Assembly (NCBI GenBank): GCA_963850525.1
Contig: CAWKLQ010000008.1
Location: forward strand, 1,674,001 to 1,738,000
Direction: 5' to 3'
Source: JAEMQF01 sp963850525
GTDB lineage: Bacteria; Pseudomonadota; Gammaproteobacteria; Burkholderiales; Burkholderiaceae_C
DNA length: 64,000 nt
The position numbers and the translations under genes are program-made. Each line of letters starts with the position of its first letter. The first letter of the stretch is position 1. The notes beneath the pieces are model-generated. The model had not been told where the DNA came from. It saw only the letters and a program-made list of their open reading frames with translations, and made no database searches. Below are positions 25,356 to 36,500 of this stretch, piece after piece.

Positions 25356-26291
25356 ATGACTCCTGTGCCCAGCCGCGACCAGATGTCGGCGACCCAGGTG
25401 CTGGTCGTCGGCGATGCGATGCTCGACCGCTACTGGTTCGGCAACGTCGACCGCATCTCGCCCGAAGCGCCGGTTCCCGTGGTGCGCGTGAACCGCGAGG
25501 AAGAGCGCCTGGGCGGCGCGGCGAACGTCGCGCTCAACGTCAAGACGCTGGGCACGCAGGCGACGCTGCTCACCGTCGTGGGCGACGACGAGCCCGCGCG
25601 CAAACTGCGCACCCTGCTGGAAAAAAGCGGCGTGACAGCCTTGCTCGGCCACGACCCGCAGCTCTACACCATCGTCAAGCTGCGCGTGATCGGCCGATCC
25701 CAACAGCTTCTTCGCGTGGACTTCGAAAACCAGCCCGACCATGAAGTGCTCTCTGCCATGCTCGCCGACTTCGGCAGCGCGCTGCCCCGGCACCAGGCGG
25801 TGCTGTTTTCCGACTACGGCAAGGGTGGCCTGGAACACATCCCCAAGATGATTGCGATGGCGCGGGCGGCAAACAAACCCGTGCTTGTCGACCCGAAGGG
25901 CAGCGACTACACGCGCTACAGCGGCGCGACCGTCATTACGCCGAACCGCGCCGAGCTCGCGCACGTCGTCGGCGCCTGGAACAACGAAGCGCAGCTTGTT
26001 GAGCGCGCGCAGCGCCTGCGCGAGGAGCTGCGCATCGAAGCCTTGTTGCTGACGCGCTCGGAAGAAGGCATGTCGCTGTTCGATTCGACCGGCCACGTGC
26101 AAGTGCCGGCGCAGGCGCGCGAAGTGTTCGACGTCACGGGTGCCGGCGACACCGTGATCGCCACGCTCGCCGCGATGCTCGCGTGCGGCATGAGTTTGCG
26201 CGACGCGTTGCCGATCGCGAACCGCGCCGGCGGCATCGTCGTCGGCAAGTTCGGTACCGCCACCGTCAGCTACGAGGAGTTGTTCGAATGA
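25356..26291 (+). CDS. rfaE1: D-glycero-beta-D-manno-heptose-7-phosphate kinase
   Basis: This 311-residue PfkB-family kinase phosphorylates heptose 7-phosphate at C1 on the route to ADP-heptose for LPS inner core. GDAMLDRYW and RISPEAPVPVV near the N terminus match HldE domain 1. The anion-hole motif DVTGAGDT, with its catalytic Asp, lies near residue 260. Only the kinase domain is present: the nucleotidyltransferase half (HldE domain 2, RfaE2) must be encoded elsewhere. I took ATG 25356, which leaves the same short lead as in E. coli; the frame extends upstream through the palindromic repeat, and ATG 25383 is also possible. The stop overlaps hldD. Confidence 0.93.
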   Translation: MTPVPSRDQMSATQVLVVGDAMLDRYWFGNVDRISPEAPVPVVRVNREEERLGGAANVALNVKTLGTQATLLTVVGDDEPARKLRTLLEKSGVTALLGHDPQLYTIVKLRVIGRSQQLLRVDFENQPDHEVLSAMLADFGSALPRHQAVLFSDYGKGGLEHIPKMIAMARAANKPVLVDPKGSDYTRYSGATVITPNRAELAHVVGAWNNEAQLVERAQRLREELRIEALLLTRSEEGMSLFDSTGHVQVPAQAREVFDVTGAGDTVIATLAAMLACGMSLRDALPIANRAGGIVVGKFGTATVSYEELFE

Positions 26292-27280
26292 GAGTTGTCG
26301 TCACCGGCGCCGCCGGAATGATCGGCGCGAATCTGGTGCACGGCTTGAACGCCGCGGGAATCGACGACGTGATCGCCGTCGACGACTTGACCGACGGCGC
26401 CAAGTACCGCAATTTGCTCGGCGCGAAACTTGCCGACTACTTCGACAAGGATGACTTCTACGCACGCTTCGCGCGCGGCGAATTCGGCCGAGTCGACGCC
26501 GTGCTGCACCAAGGCGCGTGCTCCGACACGATGGAGCAGAACGGCAAGTTCATGCTCGAGACCAATTACCGCTGCTCGAAGAACCTGCTCGATGCGTGCC
26601 AGGCGCAGGGCACCCGCCTCATCTATGCATCGTCGGCCGCCACCTACGGCGGCAGCGCGACGTTTCGCGAAGAACGCCAATTCGAGCAGCCACTCAACGT
26701 CTACGGCTACTCGAAGCTGCTGTTCGACAACGTCGTGCGCCGCATGTTGCCGTTCTCGTCGGCGCAAGTGGTGGGCCTGCGCTACTTCAACGTCTACGGC
26801 CCGCGCGAGCAGCACAAGGCGCGCATGGCGTCGGTGGCGTTCCATCACTACCACCAGTTCATTCAGACCGGCAAGGTGAAACTGTTCGGCGAATACGGCG
26901 GTTACGCGGCAGGCCAGCAGGCGCGCGACTTCGTCTTCGTCGACGACGTTGTCGCCGTGAACCTCTGGTTCCTGCAGAACCCCAGCAAGATCGGCGTGTT
27001 CAACCTCGGCACCGGGCGCGCCCAGCCGTTCAATGACATTGCGCTGGCGACGATCAATTCAGTGCGCAGCCAACGCGGCGAAGCCAGTCTGCCGCTGGAC
27101 GCGCTGCTGGCGAGCAGGTTCCTCGAGTACATCGACTTCCCCGAGGCGCTGGTCGGCAAGTATCAATGCCTGACGCAGGCCGACCTGACCGCCCTGCGCG
27201 CCACCGGCTGCGCGCACGAGTTCGCCGACGTGGCGAGTGGCGTGAAGGGCTACGTCGAGTGGCTCGCGGGGTCGGCGTGA
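26288..27280 (+). CDS. hldD: ADP-L-glycero-D-manno-heptose 6-epimerase
   Basis: HldD turns ADP-D,D-heptose into ADP-L,D-heptose, the last step before LPS inner core assembly. The 330-residue extended SDR protein has the nucleotide motif TGAAGMIGANL at residues 6-16 and the active-site YGYSK. It also has family stretches HQGACSDT and RYFNVYGPRE. Its ATG overlaps the rfaE1 stop as ATGA, so translation is coupled and the two consecutive pathway steps are made together. Confidence 0.95.
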   Translation: MRVVVTGAAGMIGANLVHGLNAAGIDDVIAVDDLTDGAKYRNLLGAKLADYFDKDDFYARFARGEFGRVDAVLHQGACSDTMEQNGKFMLETNYRCSKNLLDACQAQGTRLIYASSAATYGGSATFREERQFEQPLNVYGYSKLLFDNVVRRMLPFSSAQVVGLRYFNVYGPREQHKARMASVAFHHYHQFIQTGKVKLFGEYGGYAAGQQARDFVFVDDVVAVNLWFLQNPSKIGVFNLGTGRAQPFNDIALATINSVRSQRGEASLPLDALLASRFLEYIDFPEALVGKYQCLTQADLTALRATGCAHEFADVASGVKGYVEWLAGSA

Positions 27281-27597
27281 GGCGTTGGCTCGTTGCCGGC
27301 CTGCTGATCGCGTGCGCCGCGGCGGCTGCGCCCAGTGCCGATGTCAACCTTGCATCGCTCGCCGAGATCGAACGCATCAAGGGCGTGGGCACGTCGCTTG
27401 CCGCGAACATTCTGGAGGCGCGCGCCCAAGGCGCGTTCAAAGACTGGGGTGATCTGATCCGGCGCGTCAAAGGCATTGGCCCAGGCAACGCCGAAAAATT
27501 GTCCGCGCAAGGGCTGAGGGTCAACGACAAGCCGTTCTCGAATCAACAAACGCCATCACTGCCCGCCGCCCCGGCGAGCAGGCCCCAACTCAACTAA
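27277..27597 (+). CDS. ComEA-like helix-hairpin-helix protein
   Basis: This 106-residue protein starts at GTG 27277, overlapping the hldD stop as GTGA. It has a signal peptide (RRWLVAGLLIACAAAAA) and then a double helix-hairpin-helix domain (VNLASLAEIERIKGVGTSLA and IKGIGPGNAEKL type motifs) that binds DNA without sequence preference. ComEA-type proteins hold incoming DNA in the periplasm during natural transformation; short stand-alone versions are common and their role is less certain. The Pro/Gln-rich end overlaps the NRPS stop by three bases in convergent orientation. Confidence 0.85.
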   Translation: MRRWLVAGLLIACAAAAAPSADVNLASLAEIERIKGVGTSLAANILEARAQGAFKDWGDLIRRVKGIGPGNAEKLSAQGLRVNDKPFSNQQTPSLPAAPASRPQLN

Positions 27598-30500
27598 GGC
27601 GCTTTGGCGCCAAACAGGCGCTTCAAGCCGCCGAGCAAACCTTTGGGCGCCGCTGCGGCCTCGCTCTCTGCGGCTTTCGTGGTCGGCGCGGCTCCACTGG
27701 GCGCCGCAGCAAGTTGCGCGAGGCTTTCGAAAATGAGCCGGCGCGGGCTGATGTTCACGCCGAGCGTTTTTTCGATCTCGCTCACCGCGCGCATCGCGAG
27801 CAGCGAGTGGCCGCCAAGGTCGAAGAAGTTGTCGGCGCGGCCGACGCCTTCAAGGTTCAGCAATCGCTGCCAGATCTCCGCAATGCCACGTTCCAGGTCT
27901 GATTCAAGCGATCCCGGCGCAGCCGCGTTCGCGTCTTCGACCGCTTCGCCGGGCTTGGGCAACTTAGAGCGATCGAGCTTGCCGTTGGGCAACAACGGCA
28001 CCGACTCGATGTGCACGAAGTGCTGTGGCACCATGTACTGCGGCAGCATCGCACGCACGTGATCGCGCAGCTCGGCCGCCGCCGGCATGGCGCCGCGCGG
28101 AACGATGTAGGCGACGATGCGCGTGTCGCCGGGCCGGTCTTCGCGCGCGATCACGACGACACGCGCGACGCCCGCAAACGAACCGAGGTTCGCCTCGATT
28201 TCGCCGAGTTCGATGCGGTGCCCGCGAATCTTCACCTGGTGGTCCAGGCGCCCCATGTGTTCGAGCTGACCGTCGTGGCGCCAGCGCCCGAGGTCGCCGG
28301 TGCGGTACATGCGGGCACCCGGCACTCGGCGGAACGGGTCGGCGACAAAGCGCTCGGCAGTCAAGTCGGGACGATTCAGATAGCCGATCGCCACGCCGTC
28401 ACCGCCGATGTAGATCTCGCCTGGCACGCCGATCATGCATTGACGACCTGACCCATCAAGCACATGCACTTGCGTGTTGGCGATCGGCCGGCCGATCGAA
28501 ATTCCGGCCGCCGGGCGAACCACGCGCCAGCACGTCGACCACACGGTCGTCTCGGTCGGGCCGTACATGTTCCAGAGTTCGCTGACACGTGCCAGCAGCT
28601 GCTCTGCCAGATCGAGCGGCAAGCCCTCGCCGCCGATCAATGCCTTGAAGTCAGCCGCGCCGGTCCAGCCGGCTTCGATCAGCATGCGCCAGGTCGACGG
28701 CGTCGCCTGCATGAGCGTCGCGTTCTGTTCGTCCAGCAAAGCGCGCAGGGCGCGACCGTCCTGCGCCTGTTCGGTCGTGGCGAGAATGATCATCGCGCCC
28801 ACCGTCAGCGGCAGCAGCAGTTCCAGCACCGCGATGTCAAAGCTCAGCGTCGTCACCGCGAGCACGCGGTCGTTCGCAGTCAAGCCAGGCTCGCGCGCCA
28901 TGCTCGCGAGGAAGTTCAGCACCGTGCCGTGCGGCACCGGCACGCCCTTGGGTTTGCCCGTTGAACCGGAGGTGTAGATCACATACGCCGGGTCGAGGGG
29001 GCCAGCGTCCAACTCTGCATCGGGAGAGAGCGCTGCGTCGGATTGCGCCGCGATGCCGGCGGCATCGGCATCCAACCACAACGACTTGTCGCGCGGCCAC
29101 TGCACTGCCCCGGCGTTCGTGCTCTGCGTGACGAGCAAGGCGAGCTGCGCATCGTCGGCCATCATGGCCAACCGATCCGGCGGGTACACCGGGTCCAGAG
29201 GCACATACGCCGCGCCGGACTTGAGGATGGCAAGCTGCGCGATCACCTTGGAACTCGAGCGTTCCACACACAGGCCCACGAGCGCCCCGCGCCGAACGCC
29301 GCGCCTTCGCAGTTCCCGCGCCAGGCGATTCGACTGTGCCTCGAGTTGTGCGTGGCTCAGCGTGCCGCGCAGATCGCGCAGCGCCGGTCGGTCCGCGGCC
29401 CACGCGGCGCACGCGGAAATCATCTCGCCGACGGATCGGAACGCCGGCTTGGGCGCTTCGGTGCGGTTCCACGAGGTCAGCTCGGCGCGTTGTGCGTCGG
29501 TCAGAACGTCGTATTCGTCGACACGGCGGTTCGAGTTTTCGATCACGCTGTGCACCAGTGACATGTAGGACTCCAATAGTCGTTGAGCGGTGGCCTTGGC
29601 GAACAGCGTGCTTGCGTAACCGAGGCGGATCTGAGGAAAGACGTCGAGGTCAACACCCACTGCGATTTCAAACTGCGCCGAGCGCCGCTCGAACTCGAAG
29701 GACTCGACACGCAGACTGTCAAAATGCTGGACGCTGAACGGAGCGTTTACCAAGTTGAACATGACCTGGACGAGCGGCGCCCGCAGCACGTCGCGCTTGA
29801 TTTCGATGCGTTCCACCAATTGTTCGAATGGAACGTCCTGATTGGCGTAGGCCTGCAGTGCGGTTTCCTGAACCTGTGCGAGAAAGTCGCCGAAAGTCGG
29901 TTCTCCTGAGAGGTCCGACCGCATCACCAGCGTGTTGACGAGGGTGCCGACCAACCCTTCCGAGAAAACGCCCAGGCGGTTCGCAATCGGCGCGGCGCTT
30001 GCGATATCAGTCTGGCCACTGATTCGTGCCATGAGAATTTGGAAGCACGCCAGCAGGGTCATGTACGGCGTCACGCCCTTACCGTGGCTGAATTGTTTGA
30101 GCTTTGCGATGAGCGTGGAAGCCAGCGGGGCACGCACCACACCACCTTCACCTTGATGCGCCTGTAGTCGCGCAAAGTCGACTGGTAGGCGCAGCGGCGT
30201 CAGGCCGTCAAGGCGTGTGCGCCAATATTCCAGCTGCTGCACCGCTTCGGCTGTGCCTGCCCTTTCACGCTGCCAAGCAGCGTAATCGGCGTAGTCGATC
30301 TCAGGTGTCGAAAGGGTCGCTGCGCGCCCTTTCGCCAGCGCGTTGTAAGCTTGACCGAGCTCGCGGAACAGGATTCCCATGGACCATTGATCCGCAATCG
30401 AGTGGTGCACGATCCACACGAGGACGTGCCGCTGCACATCGAGGCAGAGGAGCGCAATGCGATGTGGCCCGGGCAGAGACAGATCGAACGGCTGCGCCGC

Positions 30501-33500
30501 CAAGTCGCCGACGATTTGCCGCACCAGCGCATCGCGCTCCGCTCGAGCACGATCCCGCAAGTCGATACGCTCGATGTTCAGTGCGAGCTGCGGCATGATG
30601 TGTTGCATCGGCTCGCCACCGACATCTTCGAAGCGCGTTCGAAACACCTCATGCCGCTGCGCGACGACCCTGAGCGCCTGCACCATCGCCTCCGCGCTGA
30701 GGGGGCCGGCAAACTCCAACGCCGGCGAAATGTTGTAGGCGGTCGTCGCGGGATTGAGGCGCTGCACCAGCCACATTCGGCGCTGGGGAAACGAGGTCGG
30801 CAAAGGCCCATCGCGCTCGTCAAGCCGGCGTGGGGTAGATTCCGCGCCCAGCCGCCCGGCCCCGTTGTTCAAGTCCAGGCGCAGGCGGGCCGCCAAGCCA
30901 CGCAGGGTTGGGCTTTCAAAGATCGCTCGCACCGAAGGTGCGACTCCCAGATCGCGGCGTACCCTGGAAACGACCTGCGTCGCATTGAGCGAGTGTCCGC
31001 CCAGCTCGAAGAAGTTGTCGTTCCGGCCGACTGACTCAAGCGCGAGAACTTCGCACCAGATCTGCGCCAGCGCCGATTCGATGGGCCCGACGGGCGCCTC
31101 GAATCTAGCGTTGGCGAACGCCTCATGCGCAGGATCCGGCAGCGCAGCACGGTCGATCTTGCCGTTAGGGGTGAGCGGCAGTGCGTTCAGTGCAACAAAG
31201 GCGGCCGGGACCATGTACTCCGGCAATTGCGCGGCGAGCTGTTGCCGCAGGGTTTCGCCACGAGGCGACTGCTGCTGCGAATCGCGCTCATTCGCCCCCG
31301 CAGAGGTGTAGTAGGCCACCAGACGCTTCGTACCCAGGGAATCTTCGCGCGCCAGCACCACCGCTTCGCGCACGCCTTCGCTTGCCGCCAGCTTGGCCTC
31401 GATCTCGCCGAGCTCGATGCGAAACCCTCGAATCTTGACCTGGGAATCGCTACGCCCAAGAAACTCGATGTTGCCGTCGGGCAGGTGGCGTGCCAGGTCG
31501 CCTGTCTTGTACATGCGTGCGCCAGGTTCGGGGCTGTACGGGTCGGGCGCAAACCGCTCCTCGGTGAGTTCGGGGCGGCCCAGGTAGCCGCGCGCCACGC
31601 CGGCGCCGCCGATGAACAACTCTCCTCTTACTCCGATGGGAACAGGTTGACCCGCTCGATCCAGGATGTAAGCGCGCCCATTCGAAATGGGCCGTCCGAT
31701 GTGGATTGCTTCGCCTGCGAAGCCGATGCGTCCGGATGTCGCCACCACTGCACATTCGGTGGGACCGTAGTTGTTGACGAGATCGTATGTCCGCGCAGTC
31801 GCAAGCGGACCTCGCAGTGCGTCACCACCAATCAGAAGCGTCTTGAGCGTCGGGTTGACGATCCCCTCGGAGAATGCGAGTTCGGCCAGCGGCGTGGGGA
31901 GAAACGAAATGTCCAAGGGTTGCTGTCTCCACCAGTTCAGCAACTCCATGGGATCGTCTTGACTTTCGCGCGGAGGCATCAGCAGACGCGCACCGACGCA
32001 CAGTGCGGACCACAGCTCCCACGTCGATGCATCGAAGGCAACGCCGGCAAGGCCGCTTGAGCAGCTCGCCGCAGACATGGCAAACGCGCGTCGATGCCAA
32101 TCGACCAGGTTGGAGAGATGACGGTGCTCGACCATGGTGCCCTTCGGCTGCCCCGTCGACCCTGACGTGTAGATGACGTAGGCCAAATTCTGTGAGGTCA
32201 ATCCCGCAACGCCGGGCAGTGGATTCCTGATGGGACTGTCCGCCCATGGCGCCTTGGGATCGTCCATCTCCAGCACCGGAACTTCGCTCACGCTCATGGC
32301 CTGCGGCGCACTGCGCTGCTGTAGGTTCGCCCACACGCTGCCCTGAGTGAGGATCACCCTGGGAGAACTGTCTCGAAGCATGTAGTTCAAGCGCTGCGCG
32401 GGGTACAGAGGGTCCAGCGGCACGTACGCCCCACCCGCCTTCAAAGTGGCCAGCACGGCCACAACCAGTTCCACTCTGCGCTCCAGCAGGATGGTCACCC
32501 TGTCGTCGGGGCGGACACCCAGTTCTCGAAGGTAGTGCGCCAGTTGGTTCGCCTGGGCGTTCAACTCACCGTAGCTGAGTGCTCGCTCGCCCTGACGCAG
32601 CGCCACTGCATCGGGCCGCCTGGCCGCTTGCTCCTCGAACAACTCATGCACACAACGCGGGTCGACGTCGTGCACTTTCGTGTCGTTCCATTGCACCAGC
32701 AATTTGTGCCGCTCGGCCTCGGGCAGGATTTGCAGTTTGTCCAGAGGTTGCGCCTGATCGGCCACCATCGCCGAAGCAATGCAACGCAGGTAGTCGACTT
32801 GGCGTTCGATCGTCGCCTTGTCGAACAGCGCCGTGGCGTAGCCCAGGTCGCCAGCAATTCGACCGCTCTGTTCGCGCAGAGTCAGGGTCAGGTCGAACTT
32901 GGCCACGTTCTGAGCGAGTGACAAGTTTTCGACATGCAGGCCGGCTAGCGCAGGAGCCGGGGCCTGCTGCCCCTCCCAGGCAAACATGACCTGGAACAGC
33001 GGGCTGTGGGCGAGGCTGCGCACCGGGTGCATGAGTTCCACTACCTGCTCGAAGGGAAGATCCTGATGCTGCTGTGCGCCCAGTGCCTGCGTTCTGACAC
33101 GCGCGAGCCATTGCGTCACGCTGGGGCTGCCCGTGCTGTCCAGGCGCAGCGCGAGGGTGTTGACGAAGAAGCCGATGAGCGGCTCGAGCTCGGTGCGTCT
33201 TCGATTCGCCACGGGCGCGCCGATCACGACTTCGTCTTGCCCGCTCAAGCGCAGCAATACCGCGCCCCAGGCCGCGAGCAAGGTCATGAACAAGGTCATG
33301 CCCTGGCGTTGGCTCAGGGCCTTCAGCTGCTCAGTGAGTGACTCGTCGAACTCAAACTCAACGGCACCGCCCGCATAGTCCTGCCGTTGCGGGCGTGGCC
33401 GGTCTGTGGGCAATTCGATGAGCTCGGGCGCGCCTTGCAAGGTGCGCTGCCAGTATTCGCCTTGACGTTCCAACACCTCACCGCTGAGCCACCGACGCTG

Positions 33501-36500
33501 CCACGCTGCGATGTCCGAGTACTGGATTTGCAGTGCAGGTAGCGGGTCGCCTTGCCCTGCGCGGTACGCTGCGTACAAGACGCTCAACTCACCGCTCAGC
33601 ACGCCCCGAGACCATCCGTCCGAGACGATGTGGTGCATGGTGAGCCAGAGTACGTGCTCGAACTCAGCCGTGCGGGTGAGCCGTCCGCGGATGAGCGGCC
33701 CGGTTCGCAGGTCGAACGCCGCATCAGCTTCTTGTTGACCCAAGCGATCGAGTTCTTGCGCAGCGCCGGCCTGATTGCGCAGATCGTGGTGCTGCAGCGG
33801 CAAACCGATGTCGAGCTGCGCGATGTGTTGCGAGGGTTCACCGTCCTCGGCGCGGAATGTGGTGCGCAGCGCTTCGTGGCGCTCGACGATGCGGTCCAAC
33901 GCACGCTGTAGCGCATTGCGATCCAGCACTCCCAAGAGTCGCCAAGAGATGCTGATGTGATAGGCGCGGCTCACGCCTTCCAGCTGAGACAGGAACCAGA
34001 GTCGCTGTTGCGCGAACGACAGGGCCATGGGTTGTTGGCGTGGCGCGGATTCGATGGCCGGGGGCTCGCTATGCGCCATGCTTTGCACGGCCGCAGCCAA
34101 CGTCATCAATTCAGGCTTGTCGAAGAACTCTCCCAGCTCGAGTTCGATTCCAAGACGCTTGTGCACGCGCGAAGCCACGCGCAGGGCGAGCAGCGAGTGC
34201 CCACCGACAGCAAAGAAGTTGTCGCGCCGGCCAATGCGCGCCAGCCCCAATACCTCACTCCAGATGCTCGCCAGGGCTGCCTCGATCTCACCGACGGGCG
34301 CTTCGTACTCCGGCTGCGCGTCGGTACTCGCGTCGAGAGCAGGCAGCGCCGCGCGGTCAATCTTGCCGTTGGGCAATGTGGGTAGCGCGTGCAGTACGAC
34401 GATTCGTGCCGGAATGAACGCGGCCGGCAACACCGCAGAGAGATGCCTACGCAGCACTTGTGGATCAGCGCTGCCCTCGGCTCTTGCTTCAACATAGGCC
34501 ACCAGGGCCAACTCGCCGTCTTTCGCCTTCGTTGGCAGGACGAAACATTGGCCGACGCTTGAGTGTGCGGCAAGCGCCGCCATAACCTCGGCCGGCTCAA
34601 TTCGCACACCGCGAATCTTGATCTGGTCGTCAAGTCGACCGAGTATCTCCAGCGACCCGTCGTCGCGATAGCGGCCCGAATCACCTGTCCAGTAAAGCAG
34701 ATCCTGCGGATCGTCGCGCCACGGATTCGGCCTGAACCGTCGAGCACTCTCCTCAGGTGCGCGCAGGTATCCAAGGGAACGCAACGGCGTACGAACAACG
34801 ATCTCGCCAGGCTCACCGATTCCGCAAAGCACAGAGTCTTTGCTGACAATCAAGACTTGGGTTTGCGGCAGTGCCACACCAATCGGCTGTACACCGCGGT
34901 CGGGCTCATCCGGCACCACATGGTAGCAACGGGCCAAAGTAGTTTCGGTGGGACCGTACAGATTGACTATCTGCGCGGCATCCCCGAATCGGCGACGCCA
35001 GGCGCGCACCAGCACATCAGTCAAAGGTTCGCCGGCCACAAACAACCAGCGCAAGCTGGGCAGGGTGATCGACTCACTCGGCATCGTCAGCCACGCCTGC
35101 AACAGCGTGGGCGTGGTGTGCACAACGCTCACACCTTCCCTCGCCACCCAGGCCAACGGATCGAGTTCGTCCGTCCCGCTCGGGATGCACAGGCAGGCGC
35201 CGCTCGTCAGCGGCAGGAAGACATCTCGAAGTACAGGGTCGAATGACAAGCTGACCAGCTGTGCGACCCGGTCGCGTTCACCCACGCCAAATCGCTCGGT
35301 CTGCCACTCGACAAACTGCGATAAGCCACGGTGCCTTCCGAGCACGGCCTTCGGAACGCCGCTGCTGCCCGAAGTGAAGAAGACGTAGGCAGGGCCATCC
35401 GGATCAACCTTCGTTGAATCGTTCAATTCAGCGACGCGTTGCCGTGGGAGGGAGTCAAGATGCTCATCGAGACGAACCACTTCGATCCCGTCTGCTGCAA
35501 GCGCCGTTTCCGCACCCACATGGCACATCAGACGCACGCGCGCGGCGCGCATGTTCGCGAGCCGGCGCGCCGGAGGAAGCTTCGCGTCCAATGTCAGAAA
35601 GACGCCACCCACATGCAATACGGAGAGCATCGCCACAACGACGCCAAAGGACTTTCGACCGACAATGGCGACCACGTCCCCGCCTTCGACACCGGATTGC
35701 CGCAACCTTGCCGCGAGCAACGCCGCCTTCCCCTGCAACTCCGCGAACTGATACTCGCGGCCGCCGCATCTCACCGCGATGCGCGCCGGCAGCCGGTTCG
35801 CGACCGCCGCGATGTGCTTAGTGACCGATATGAATTGCGGTGCGGAAAGCATTGCCCCTGGGTCCGGCAGCAAGTTTTTGTGCGCCTCCGTTCGAAGCGA
35901 GTAGGCGTGAATCGATCGCGCCGGGTGCTCTGCCACTTGATTCAACAAGTGCACGTACTGTTCCAACAGCGCATGAAGCGCACCGTCGGAGAAGCACTCG
36001 CGGCGGGCGACCATGCTGAGTTCAACTCGGCCTTCTCGAGACTGAATGTAGAGAGTCAGTGGAAAGATCGCCTGACCGAAGTGCACGGCCACATGCTCGG
36101 ATTCAAGGCCCTCAAATGGCGGCGCGTCAGTCATCTCGCCGAAGGAGTTGACGAGCACATCAAAGTACGGTGTCGCGCCTGGTTCACGCTGGGGCTTGGC
36201 TCGCGCGACAACAGCGTCGAACGGAACTTCCTGGTGGCTCCAAGCCTCTAGTGCGGTTTCGCGTACCCGCCCAAGCAGAGTTTCGAAGGTCGGGCCTCCG
36301 CCGACATCAGTGTGCAGCACCACCGTGTTCAGCAGCGGCCCCACAACGGACTGCAGCTCCTGGCTCGCACGATCCACCACAGGCACGCCAACGGCAACGC
36401 TCTCCGCACCATAGCGCCGCATGAGCAGCAGCTTGACTGCGCTGAGCAGGACGACAAATGTCGTGGCGTCATGAGCTCGAGCAAGTCTCGCGATTCGACT

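Noticed and set aside
26183..26287. N-terminal extension of HldD from 26183
   Set aside because: The Rossmann motif starts right after ATG 26288, which is coupled to the rfaE1 stop; the extension lies inside rfaE1.
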